Below, in pieces: positions 23,396 to 34,727 of a DNA stretch of 64,000 bases. The position numbers and the translations under genes were made by a program. Within the stretch, counting starts at the first letter, position 1. Each line of letters begins with the position of its first letter. A model generated the notes under the pieces. It saw nothing but the letters and a program-made list of their open reading frames with translations, searched no databases and was not told the DNA's origin. Origin of the DNA: Chamaecrista fasciculata (taxonomy: Eukaryota > Streptophyta > Magnoliopsida > Fabales > Fabaceae); the NCBI GenBank assembly GCA_003254925.1, contig QANZ01050747.1, positions 146,673-210,672 on the forward strand, given 5' to 3'.

Positions 23396-24399
23396 TTTCT
23401 ACATTTGATAAGCTATTATTTGAGAATAAAAAGTCAATGACATATTTGGAAAAAGTAATAAAGGTTCTCAAGATTATCAAAGTTGAACCAAATGGCAAAT
23501 ACAAGATTGTAATATTCTTAGTAATATTGCAAAATAATTCTATGAATGTTTTAACTCATGCAAACAATTTGTAAATCACATATCTTTGTACAATGAAATT
23601 GTTCATTCATTGTATACAATTTGTGTACAAATATCTTTTAACTCATGCAAACAATTTGTATACAATGAATGAACAATTTCTTGAATGAAAGGTAATAACA
23701 AACAAGATGATATATATATAAGTTGTTTTTGGAAAATAAATTTATTTATATGTTATAGAAATATGAAAATAAATATAAAATATTAAGAGACCGTTAAAAG
23801 GTCCTAAAATGTGAAATAGTATAACAGTTTCATGTGATGTGAGATACTATATTTTTTTTTTTGGTAAAATGTGAGATACTATATTGTAACTACTTTTCAA
23901 TGTTGACTTGGTATATTTAAATTTTTAAAACATTAAGAAAAAAGAAAAAAGAAAAGGTATTATTTTTAACTGAATAAAATGGTCCATAATGATAAATATT
24001 ACAAATTACGAATTATTTCAATAAAAATATGTTATTATGAATAAGGTTGAATCAATCATCCATATTATATACTAATATTAGCGCTTTGCATGTCTGTTGA
24101 TCAATTAAAATTTAATAATTATTAAAATTTTATGATTAAAATTTCTTATCATACTTTTAATAAAAAAAGTAATTTTTTATAACATATTACTATTTTATTT
24201 TTTATTTTATTAACATTTTTTTATTTAAAGTAGTGAAAAGTTTTTTTTTTTNATAATATTCAACAATATAATATCATCAAGTGACATTTTATGATTACTT
24301 TCTCTATCAAATTTTGGTTCATAATCAACATTCTCTAATATTTGACCCATAATTATAAAAAAAGACCAAAAAAATCAAAAAAAAAAAATAATAATAATA

Positions 24400-24571
24400 A
24401 TAATAAACCAGGACCGGTTCAACCGGTTTGCCTCCAGTTCAGGCCGGTTTCACCGGTTTTTTGTCGGTTCGCTCCGGTTCTCTGCCTGGCCGGTTATTAA
24501 AACGACTCGGACCGGCCTAATGACCGGTTCCCGGTTCGACCGGCCGGTCCGGTCCGGTTTTATTAACTATG
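24400..24571. mobile_element. Fragment of the CCGG-rich hAT-type MITE family
   Basis: Dense ACCGGTT/CCGGTTT words, ending CCGGTTTTATTAACTATGC, as in the intact element at 34880-35704. One end and the target duplication are not clear. Confidence 0.5.
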
Positions 24572-24958
24572 CTTTTAACATTTTATAATAAAATTAATTT
24601 TGACCAATTAAAATACTCCTCACACATATAAATAGTAAATATATAAATATAGATATAGATAGATAGATGCTATGAGTTTTTCATTTTCTTGGACAACGAT
24701 CAATAATGATGATCTTGAAATTAAATGAACTTTAGCAGACATGATTACTATTTCTAGTAATGAATGGCACAACACAAGTAATAAACTACATTGTACAAAA
24801 AAAAAGAGCAAAAACAATAAACAATTTATTACCACTAACTCATCCCTATTGTGAAGGTATATTTGTGTCTTGAAAAGAATGGAACAAATGTGAGGGAGTA
24901 AACTATTATTTGGTATATATTATGTTGTTCATTATGCAATTTCGTTCATGTATTATTA

Positions 24959-27900
24959 TTAACTAGTGGTTTTGCCTGCAGCTTTTCCACATAAAAGAGC
25001 ATTCTTTGGGATTGAATATTCATCTCTTGGGGATTCCACTGGTGAATACACTCTCAGATAGAATTGTTGTCCAAGGTATTGTCTTCCCCATAATTCACTT
25101 CTCACATTCCACATTCCCACGTTGTCCAATGCCATGTATATTGCTGTCCATGACTTTGGATATACCTGAGTTTTATTCAGTCACACACAAAATTCAACAA
25201 CACAATTGTTAGATACATATAAACGAAGAAGAGAGGGAGAGATGGAGAATTTAGACTTTATATTTATTTACTGTCAATTTTATCATATTTTGATTGATTT
25301 TATCCTTTATGTTAATTTTAGTCAAATATTAATGACAAATTAAAAAACATGATAAAGTATGTCGTTAATTGATAAAATTTGTAGAAAAAAAACTTTAATC
25401 ATATCTCAAATTAAAAATTGACAGTAAACAAATATTGGGATAAAATTAAAAATTTAAGTAAAATTTAGGGACGAAAAATGTGTTTTTTTTTTTCAAAAGA
25501 ACAAAGAAACTAATTACCTGTGTTGTGCACCTTGAAACTGCATCATTGAGGTTGTACTCTTTCCGACTAGCTGGTGTCCACACACCTTCATCCATACTGC
25601 ATTATTTAGAATCAAATAATTAATCCCATATGTTACAACTTACAAGAAGAGTAAACTAACAATTTGGTCTTTAAAAGATCACCGAGCTGACAACTCGGTC
25701 CTTAGAAGATTAAATTACACATTTAGTCTCTAAAAGATCAAAACGATAAACTCTTTAGTCCTTGAAAGATCAAAATGATATATTATTTAGTCTATAAAAA
25801 GGACTAATTGGTATACCATTTTAGTTTTTCAGGGACTAAGTTGTACATTTCAATCTTTTGGAGACCAAGTTGTCAGATCGGTGATCTTTCATGTACCAAA
25901 TTGTGAATTTACTCTATATATATATGTAACCAATTTCTGAATAATCACTCTGTGATCTTACCCTACAACCCAGAAAGAGTATCCATCAATGTGATAACTT
26001 TGGACTATATTTTCACGGTTTTGGAACACAATCTCCACAAAGGCTCTGAAATCAGCACCCATGACTGAAGTATCAAGGTACATTGATTTCCTTGAAGGGC
26101 TATCTGGGATGCTTCCAACTTTGAAAACACCATCAATCTTGAAGTAATCTGCTAGCTTCAAGGGAGTGTCTGTGGGAATGTAGGACACACTATTCACTGC
26201 ATATCTTTGCTTCCCTTGAACTTGAGCTGCTGAGCTCTCTAGTATGATTGTTCTGCTTATGTTTATGAGACCATAGTGGTATGATCCCTGAGGATTTGGC
26301 CTTGGTCCACTTGCTGTAAGGTTAGTCCTGCAATATTATGAACAAATGGGTCAATCAATTAATCAATGCAATGCAAATTTGATGAGTGAATAATGGTTAT
26401 TTTTAGAGAATATATTTTTTTTGTTCTTAAATTAGTCTCAGAATTACAATTTAATCTATGGATATTGAAAATACACTTTGGTCCCTGATTTTTTTTCTTT
26501 TTATAAACATCAATTATTTAGTCCTCACGAATAACGCTTCATGCTTCAGGGACTAAGTAACATTTGTTAAAAGAAAATAGTGACCAAAAAATGTATTTTT
26601 AACATTTAGAGACTAAAAAATAAGTTTACTCTTGGTACCCCTAATGGGTCACCTTCAGTTATACCCCCAAAGCTTTTTTTGAATCAATCGTACCTCAAAT
26701 GTTTCAGATTTGGATCAATTGTACCCCCAATGTTTCATATTTGAATCAATTGTACCCCAAATTAATTAGAGGTATAATTCACGCAAAAAAAGGGGTTATA
26801 ATTGACCGTAAAAACTTTGGGGTACAATTGACACTGACCTCGTATTTTGGGACTGAATACCAAGAGTACTTTTGTCTTTCTTTTATTTGAATGATGTCAA
26901 ACTATCACCTATATATATATGTAATTTACCTTATAGAACGAGCTTGTTGAAGAGACCAATCAATCTGGGAGGAAGGTCCTTCAGGGATAGGACCAGAAAC
27001 AGGTTTCTGAGAGTCTTTGTAGTGTAAAATGGCAGTGCTAATGATGTCCTTATTGCTGAAACGTGTGGACACTGCAATATAGTAGACTTGAGGGGCCTGA
27101 TCAGCTGTGATGAGCACAGAATAAGACTGTCCTACATGAACATCCAAAGAGGAATATGTTGTTTGTACAGTGTGAGTTCCTTCAACTTCCACTAACTTCA
27201 TGGAATGGCCTTGAATCCTGAAGTTGAGTGTGTTCTGAAGCCCCACATTTGAAATCCTCAGCCTATATGTCTTCCCTGTTTAACAACACACATACATCAC
27301 TATTATATTATTCATTCATTCACCCTTTGATCAAAGTTTATAATAACTTGTGACTGGAGAGATGATGATAAATAAAAAAGAGAAAATCCATTTTTTAGTC
27401 CTTAAATTTATCTCAAGATTATAATTTGGAAAAAGCATTACCAATGCCCCCAAATTATAGGAATAGTTTCAGTTGTGATACAATTGAACCAAATGTGAAA
27501 GTTTGGAGGTATAATTGACCATAAAAAAAGTTTAAGAGTGCAACTAAAACTTACCCTATAGTTTGGAGGCACGTACAACAGATGTTTTTTTCTTATAATT
27601 TAGTTCTTGAATATTAGAAATACACTTTTCAATCCCTAATTTTTTTTACAAACGTCAACTATTTAGTGACTAAAACAGTTGACGTTTGTTAGAAAAAATA
27701 GGGACTAAAATGTATATTTCTAATATTTAGAGAGTAAATAATCAAAAGCATATGTACCTTGCTCAACTGTAAAACTAGAGCCATTTGCACGGCCATTGAT
27801 GAGTACAGCTTGAGGGAAAGGAAGCCTGTGACCACCATCTAGAACAGCCTTCAGTTTCTGAAATCATAAACACATACACAATGTTGGTATAAAAAGAAGG

Positions 27901-29982
27901 AAAATATTAATAATTCAATCCCTGAAAGATCACCGAACTGATAATTTAATCTCCGAAAGATTAAAATACACAATTTAGTCCTTGAAATATCAAAACGGTA
28001 CCTGATGAGGGATGGTGTACCAATCACCAATGAGAAGAGAGAAATCATCAGCTGGAGGTGGGAAAGGCACAGGAATCAAAGGTCTGCTTAGGATTTTGAT
28101 GGCTCCAAAGCCACCAGCAGCCTTGTGAAGATCAAGAGAAGGGAAATAGAAGAAGCTTCCAATCTGATCTTTCACTTGAAGTGTGTATGTGAAGTTCTTT
28201 CCTGGAGGGATTGGGCATGTGGTTCCAGCAACCCCATCTTGATATGAATTCCTCCTTTGCTGAACACCATTCCTGTTGATGTTTTAAGGACTAAATTGTT
28301 AACGTTGTAAAAAAATTAGGGAATAAAGTGTTTTTTTTTTATGTTTAAGGACTAAATTGGAATTTTGGAACAAATTCAGGGACTACAAGATAGAATTACC
28401 ATTTATTGAATGAATTCATCCATTCATGAGAAAAATTATCTTTTAGTCCTTAAACTTAGTCTAAAACTATAAATTCATAACTAAATATTAAAAATTATAT
28501 TTTACTCCCTAATTTTTTTAAAAAAAAAATATCAACTATTTAATTCCCATAAATAACATTTCAAAAACAAAATAATTGAGGTTTGTAAAATGATCAGGGA
28601 CCAAAAAGTATATTTTTAATATGTATAAAGTAAATCATAATTTTAAAAGAAATTTAATCACCGAAAAATAGATTTTCTCCCCATTCATTCATTAAAGTTG
28701 AAAGTTGACCCATAATCCTTGTGAACGAATTTAATGGGAATTCAGGTTGCTGGCATCATGATTCATAATTCCCAAAAGCATACGACTCTGTTTTTAATTG
28801 CTTCATTAATGTTCCTTAGTTTCACATTTCCATGAAATCATAAATGCTCCATTCTTAAATATTGCCAAATGCAGTTGGAAGCTATTGAAGTCAAGCAATA
28901 CCTCTAACTATTAGCATGAAAATCCTAATTTCTTTCTTTTTTTTTTTCTTCTAAATATACTTCTCAATCATCTTTGATTAATGTAACCGTTAAAGATAAC
29001 ACTAAAGATGGTAAAAGAGTTCTATTGTTTTAGAAGTAATACATATATTGTCTAACAAGTTAAGTAAAAATATAAATAAAAAGAAATTTGTGTAACTTTA
29101 TATCACATCTTATGGAAGCTAAGTATAATTTTTAGAGTAATAAATGTAATTATGCTAAACTTTAATAGAGTTTCTTTTTCGTATAAACTTTTCTTTAGAA
29201 AACTGAATTCCGTAAAGTTAGAGAATAAACTAAAAAGAAACGTGGGTCTTGTAGACATGGTTGAGTAGGTTTTGAAATTTTCTTTTTCAATTAATTAATT
29301 ACCCAAAAAATAAAAAATAGAGAGAGAGAGATTATAACCATGAAAGGAGAAAAGGTTCAGGTAAATTGTTGAAGACGTTGATGATCAAGTTGTTATTGGT
29401 AACAGAGTAGATTTCAGGCCCTGGAAATTGGCCATTGATAAGAATACCCTGCAAAACCAAACCAACTTTATCACTTCTTAACCATAGATTGAATTACATT
29501 TTAGTCTCTAAATTTTATGGGTGCTATCATTTTAGTCCTTAATCGTGCATGTGTACATACATACATACATTTCATATATATACATATACATATAGATATA
29601 CAGAGAGAGAGAAAAGTAAAATTACATTTTAGTCTCTAAATTTTATGGGTGTTATCATTTTAGTCCTTAATTTTTTGAAATACTTAATTTAATCTCTCAA
29701 AAATCTGATTTGTTACAAATTAGTTCTTTCATGAACACCTTAATTGATCATTATTATACAACTCAGTCCTTAAAAGAACTAAATTGTAATGAGTTATGAA
29801 TTTACAAAGATTAAGAAATTCAGAAACTAATTAAATGAGAGAAATGATCGAACCTGTTGTTTAATTCCAAGAGGGTAGATATCGCCATATGTGATGTTCC
29901 AGGTGAAAAATCTATATGGGTCTTCGGCAGCCGCCATACCCAACAACAGTACCAGCAATAGGAAGCAAAATCGGATCATCAT
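24959..29982 (-). CDS. SKU5-similar (multicopper oxidase-like) secreted protein, 8 exons
   Basis: Member of the SKS/NTP303 group, cell-wall proteins related to multicopper oxidases and linked to directional growth. Minus-strand exons: 29982-29854, 29448-29339, 28272-28002, 27857-27758, 27275-26930, 26327-25962, 25596-25518 and 25165-24959, all GT-AG and in phase, giving 535 residues. A signal peptide (FCFLLLVLLLGMAAA) precedes EDPYRFFTW. Three cupredoxin domains follow (roughly 25-140, 155-300, 350-510). Copper ligands are replaced: LSWNGVQQ (about 78-84) stands where active oxidases have WHG, and SYHIDGYSFWVVG (about 428-440) stands where they have HLHG. The protein is therefore probably not an oxidase, as is typical of SKS proteins. 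No hydrophobic GPI-anchor tail follows RDEYSIPKNALLCGKAAGK, so it fits the SKS4/5-NTP303 branch, not SKU5. Introns are loaded with MITEs. Confidence 0.92.
25649..25917. mobile_element. Family C foldback element in SKS intron 6
   Basis: AGAGTAAACTAACAATTTGG at the left and CCAAATTGTGAATTTACTCT at the right are inverted ends. The interior repeats AGTCCTTGAAAGATCAAAA-type words. Same family as 60502-60741 and the half copy at 27906-28001. Confidence 0.7.
26396..26850. mobile_element. Family D and family E elements side by side in SKS intron 5
   Basis: 26396-26640 shows family D words (GGTCCCTGATTT, ATCAATTATTTAGTCC, and the inverted arm CATTTAGAGACTAAAAAATA). 26632-26850 shows family E words (CAGTTATACCCCCAA, ATCAATTGTACCCC, GGTACAATTGACA). 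Borders are approximate. Confidence 0.55.
27374..27741. mobile_element. Family D element with nested family E in SKS intron 4
   Basis: Family D arms (TTTTTAGTCCTTAAATTTAT near 27391 and the inverted ATATTTAGAGAGTAAAT near 27722, with AACGTCAACTATTTAGTGAC in the centre) enclose a family E stretch at about 27427-27566 (ATGCCCCCAAATTATAGG, GGAGGTATAATTGACC). Confidence 0.5.
27906..28001. mobile_element. Half of a family C element abutting the SKS exon 3 donor
   Basis: TCCCTGAAAGATCACCGAAC onward matches the left half of the family C copy at 25649. The match runs to ATCAAAACGGTA, which is the 5' splice site of intron 3 read on the minus strand (CAG|GTACCGTTTTGAT). Confidence 0.55.
28275..28680. 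mobile_element. Family D copies in SKS intron 2
   Basis: 28275-28405 matches only the right half of family D (GTTGATGTTTTAAGGACTAA) and begins a few bases from the exon 3 acceptor. 28427-28680 is a second, more complete degenerate copy. The rest of intron 2 (to 29338) is AT-rich without recognisable elements. Confidence 0.5.
29492..29671. repeat. 52-bp direct repeat in SKS intron 1
   Basis: 29492-29543 and 29620-29671 are identical except for one base. Both begin AATTACATTTTAGTCTC and end TTTTAGTCCTTAAT. A TACA/TATA-rich microsatellite separates them. Confidence 0.85.
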
Positions 29983-30195
29983 GTTCACTTCTCAGTGATC
30001 ACAACAATTTAAGAGAGAGAGAGAGAGAGAAAAAAAAAAAAGGAGGTAGCTAGGAAGAGTGTGTGTGAGGTAACAGATTGATGATGGATGAGATATATAT
30101 ATATATATATATATATTTACGAGTGAGAGGTGGAAGCGACTGAATAAATAAATATTTGTGATAGCGGACAGACGGAGAAGGAATTAATGGTTAAA
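29983..30195. promoter_or_regulatory. SKS gene leader and proximal promoter with simple repeats
   Basis: Upstream of the ATG at 29982 are a GA/A-rich tract (30012-30044; CT-rich on the coding strand, as in many plant leaders) and an (AT)n run at about 30092-30117 that could supply a TATA element. No specific binding site is claimed. Confidence 0.35.
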
Positions 30196-30515
30196 AAAGC
30201 TAAAAATACTTTTGATACCCCTAAATTATGGAGTCAATTTCAGTTGTACCCTCAATTTTTTTAGGGCTAATTATACCCACAAAGTATGAGGTTGATTTCA
30301 GTTGTAACCCTAATGTATCCTCCAATTTGGAGATAAAATTGACATAAAAAAGTAAAGATTAAGCGTACAATTGACACAAAAGAAAAATTGGGGTATAATT
30401 GACAGAAAAATATTTTTGAGATACAATTGAAATTAACTTTATACTTTGAGGTACAATTGACCTAAAAAAAATTTTGGGGGTACAATTGTAACTAAAATCA
30501 TGTTTTGAGATATCA
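30196..30515. mobile_element. Family E foldback element upstream of the SKS gene
   Basis: The left arm (ACTTTTGATACCCCTAAATT, CAGTTGTACCCTC) and the right arm (GGGGGTACAATTGTAACTAA) are inverted copies. The interior repeats GGTACAATTGAC. Borders are approximate. Confidence 0.6.
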
Positions 30516-30945
30516 TAATATGAGCGATTATTGAGAAAGTGTGATATATATGATATGATGAATAAAATAAGGTTAAAGTGTGTCTGTTGAGGAAGCTGTC
30601 ATATTAGTGTCATACAATGCAAGAACGCGTATGTATGTATATATGCAATTGATTCATTAGAATCATTATGGTATGAAAATGAAATTACCATAATATGAGC
30701 GATTATTGAGAACACAAACTAAGGCAGAAGCGTGTAGTGTTAATATTTGCAAGTATGAGGGATGATGATTTCACATACATTCACATGCATAACAAATGAA
30801 TGTGTGTGGTGTGCTGGATCATAATACACATATCTCTCCGTGTTTTTCGATTTTAGGCGCCGCACACGATATATTCGTGGGTCCCTATTTTTTGGGTCTT
30901 TTTCACACGGCGCCCACCAAATTATTTCTTTATATATAATTTATT

Positions 30946-31409
30946 GGGTAAAGTGCACTTTTGGTCCCATAACTTTAGTAAAGGTCTCAATTTGGTCTCA
31001 TAACTTTTTTTGTTGCAATTTTGATCCCATAACTTTGGCAAAGGTCTCAATTTGGTCCCATAATTTTTTTTGTTGCAATTTTGGTCCCATATCTTTTGAG
31101 AACGACCGTTGGTCCCAAGTTGATTTCTATCCATTATCAGTCGTTAAATCCACTTCACCCATATTTGCTACGCTATCATTCAACTCAGTATGTCAGATCA
31201 TCTTTAACGGCATAAAATGGATGGAAATCAGTTTGGGACCAACGGTGGGACGTTTTCAAAAGTTATGGGACCAAAATTGCAACAAAAAAAATTATGGGAC
31301 CAAATTGAGACCTTTGCCAAAGTAACGGGACCAAAATTGCAACAAAAACAATTATGGGACCAAATTGAGACCTTTGCCAAAGTTATGGGACCAAAAGTGC
31401 ACTTTAGCC
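30946..31409. mobile_element. Family F MULE-type foldback element, intact
   Basis: GGGTAAAGTGCACTTTTGGT at the left and GGGACCAAAAGTGCACTTTAGCC at the right form long inverted repeats, with tandem units of CCCATAACTTTGGCAAAGG inside each arm. A perfect 9-bp duplication TAATTTATT flanks it (30937-30945, 31410-31418). The apparent open frames in both directions are by-products of the tandem units. Confidence 0.85.
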
Positions 31410-31422
31410 TAATTTATTTATA

Positions 31423-32544
31423 GGCCAAAGTTTCAAATTGGTCTTCTATGTATGGGGTAGATTTTAAATTGGTCCTTTATCTTTTATTTGTTTCAAATTG
31501 GTCTTATATATTTTTATGATGTTTTAAATAGGTCCCAAAAATATTGAATGTTGTTATATCTTTCTCATTTCAAACTTAAATTAATGCGACGAATCTAGAG
31601 CTACGAATTTCTTTTCAATGGTACTTTGAGACCGTCAATAAATGACGACAATTAAGGTTTAAAAGTGGGTAACTCGTTTCATGGTCAAACAAGTGAAGTT
31701 AATCATATCTCTCTCGTTTCAAATCTGAATATGACGAGTTTCGAAACTATGTGCTAACTCTTGAAGAATTCTTTCGCTGCCTAGTTAAGACCGCTAGTCA
31801 AGGTTATTAAGATCGAGATCTTAGATCGTATAAGATCGAGATCTTAATAAGGCCAACCTTGCAGGATCGTATAAAAGATCGTATTTAGTTAGGATCGGAC
31901 TAAGATCGCGATTTTCTAGTTAAGATCGTAGGATCGTACGATCCATACGATCTTAGACAAAAAAAAAATTTGGCCCAAAACACAGTGTTTTATATATTTT
32001 TGTTTTTTGTTTTTAATTTTCTTGCCCAAAACGCATAAGTGAGGCAAATTTAGGGTTTCCCTTGCACAAATCACATTTATCTTTTCACTTTTCACAGTCT
32101 CTCATATTCTCCGCCGTTCCCTTTCACATTTATCTATAGAATCAAAGTTATATTGGTTTTTATCTTTATTTGTAAGATGTTTGACACAACAAAGATGTAA
32201 ATATACCATAAAAATATAAATATTTAGACATATTTAGAATAAATATAAATTGTTAAGATTTTACGATCCTAATTTTTTTGTACAAAAAAAAAAGTTAGGA
32301 TCTTACGATCCTCGATTCGATTTTACGATTCGATCTATTTTTTTTCGCTCCGATCTTTATTAAGATCTCGATCTTAATAACCTTGCCGCTAGTAAATGAG
32401 GTTAAATCACATCTTGATAGTAGCTTTGCGACCAATTTGAAACATCATGGTGGAAACATGTAGGTCCAATCTGAAACAAATGAAAGATAAGGGACTAATT
32501 TGAAATCTATCCCATACATAAGGGACCAATTTGAGACTTTGGCC
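31423..32544. mobile_element. Family A foldback element, split by a hAT MITE
   Basis: Termini GGCCAAAGTTTCAAATTGGT and GGACCAATTTGAGACTTTGG(CC) are inverted. A 10-bp duplication TTTATTTATA flanks the element (31413-31422, 32545-32554), suggesting a Mutator-type origin. Without the insert it would be about 530 bp. It directly follows the family F element. Confidence 0.85.
31799..32385. mobile_element. hAT-type MITE, GATC-rich (copy 1)
   Basis: Perfect inverted ends CAAGGTTATTAAGATCGAGA and TCTCGATCTTAATAACCTTG with an 8-bp duplication CCGCTAGT (31791-31798, 32386-32393). Clusters of GATCGTA/TACGATC lie inside both ends. The interior is non-coding. Inserted in a family A copy. Confidence 0.92.
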
Positions 32545-32554
32545 TTTATTTATA

Positions 32555-34727
32555 TGCTAATACAAGCTTTTTAATTATTATTTGCTAATTTTAACCTACT
32601 CTTTGGCTATTTTTGTAAACGTAAAAATAAGAAGAAAATCATTTGTAAAAGTTGGAAATAAATAGAAAAAAAGGAAATAAATTTAAGTTTTAGGATTTTA
32701 ATACTTTTTAATAAAAAAAGAAATTCTATACTAGTTTATTCTTTATAATTTACTTAAATTTTTTAACTTAGTCTCCATAATTTATTTTTTGAAACGATAA
32801 TCAGTATTTATAGTTTGAAAATACTTTATTATGTAAAAAAAACTATATTATGATATATTGTTTAAATTTATTTTAAATAAACAATTTTAAAATTAGAGGT
32901 GTGCATAGATTAGATCGGCCAAGACTATTCATCGCGTTTAATTTAGGGTCAATTTGAAATTGGTTATAATTTGATCAAATTATAATTAAATTATTGGTTG
33001 AAGTGTTGTTTCGGTAGTAGTTTAAAAAAAGTGATTTTTTAATATGTCGATTGAATTTATTTTTTAGATTGATATAGTTCATTTTTTAAATAAGAGTGAC
33101 AAATTTTTTTTGTAATAATAAAAATATAATATTAATTAGTATATAAATAATAAAAATAATATTATAGTTCTATTATTAAAAAAAATCTATCACTCTTATT
33201 ATTAAAATTAACTATATGAATTTTAAAAAAATTCAATCAACATATTAAAAAAATTTGATTTCAAATAATGGTTGATTACCAAGGTAATCAAGTCGAGATC
33301 TTGTTAAGGATAAGAAGGGGCACAAATCAGATCGAGGATCGTAAGATTAGAAGAGCCAAAATGATGAACGTTCATATATAATTCTCAAATGAATGGTGGA
33401 CCAATTATTAGAAAACGATTCACTAAATTGTCTACCCCAAAATTCTAGTGGCAAATCAATGGCCTTATTTTTCATATCGGTCCACCAAATTTATGGACAA
33501 GAGAAGATTGGTCCTTGGTGGACCGAAATGCTACTTTGATGGACCAATTGGAGACCCCAAAAGTTCTAGTGACAAATCGGTATACTGATTTTTTAGTCCG
33601 GTTCACCGAAGTTATATATATATATTACATTTGAAATTTATCATGTAAAATATCATTCATGATTATTTTGGGAAAACTCGATATAGTGCTAACTTTTATA
33701 TTATTCATTACGGGCTATTTTATATACTCAGTAAAAATTATTGGATACCAAAATCATATTTTTTGTGTAAAAAAATTTATTTTTGACCAAATTGGATAAA
33801 GCAAAATTGTAATATGTATGAGATGGATAATGACGGTTATTTTAACTCAGGGACCAAATTGTTAACCGTTTCAAGATTCATTAACCAACCGGCTCGTATT
33901 TTTTTTTAGTGATTGATTCGTTGAGTTAAAACAAAATGAATAATAAAAAAAGTAAGCGCTGACCAATATTTTTTTTAATTGGGCGATGTTAGGTAATTGT
34001 AATCTTAACATGTAAAAATAATCAAATAAAATAATCATCAACAATCACCTATTTTGTTGCTTTTTATATAATTAGATTATTCCAAATCCCAATGCAAAAA
34101 AATCATAAAATCACATAATCAAATTTTTAATAATCTCATCCAAACAACTCGATTATTTACAATTCCCAAAAAGATTTTTTCAACTTTTTCTCTCATTTCT
34201 ATCCATATACAATTTATCAATTTTCATATCATTCTATCTACCAACCACAATCTTTACATATCAATTTAAGTAATATCACACCTAATAATCACTTTTTTTC
34301 AACTATTACCCAAATAATATATCAACCAATAATCTGATTATAATCTAATTATAATTGTATCATATTATAAGTAAATTCAAACTGAGCCTTAGTCAAATTG
34401 AACCTTTATATATAGGTAAGAATTAAGCGGTATTTTCATTCTATAATTAGAGACTAATCCTCTTTGAAATGTAGAAATCACAGAAATAAGTTTTGTCTCT
34501 ATTAACAATTTTTTTTTTTCCATACACACCACGTGTTTTGAATCTAATAGGCCATGCTTAAGAAACTCCACTATTTATCAACTCTATTAGACTTTTTATT
34601 GGTAACCTTTATATTTATATATTCTTTAACTATGAAAGACATAAATATTAATAATGAAAGTTTGAATATTTATAAAATATATTGTTGATTTTTTTTTTTG
34701 AAAAATAAATAACAAATAGTTTTTTTT
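32555..34727. other. AT-rich spacer with decayed repeat pieces
   Basis: No gene seen. Pieces resembling hAT-type ends occur at about 32897 (TAGAGGTGTGCATAG) and 33280 (AAGGTAATCAAGTCGAGATC). A possible low-complexity MITE lies at about 33980-34390. None has both ends or a target duplication. Confidence 0.4.

Larger units (their letters stand above)
21712..24958. other. Intergenic spacer downstream of the SKS gene
   Basis: AT-rich and without gene evidence. It holds a family B element (23007-23395), a fragment of a CCGG-rich hAT-type MITE (24400-24571) and a single N at 24252. The 3' UTR of the SKS gene should reach into the right end. Confidence 0.4.

Noticed and set aside
30840-31423. 161- and 70-residue open frames on both strands
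   Set aside because: They read through the tandem units and inverted arms of the family F foldback element. The proteins are repeats of the DNA word, without domains.
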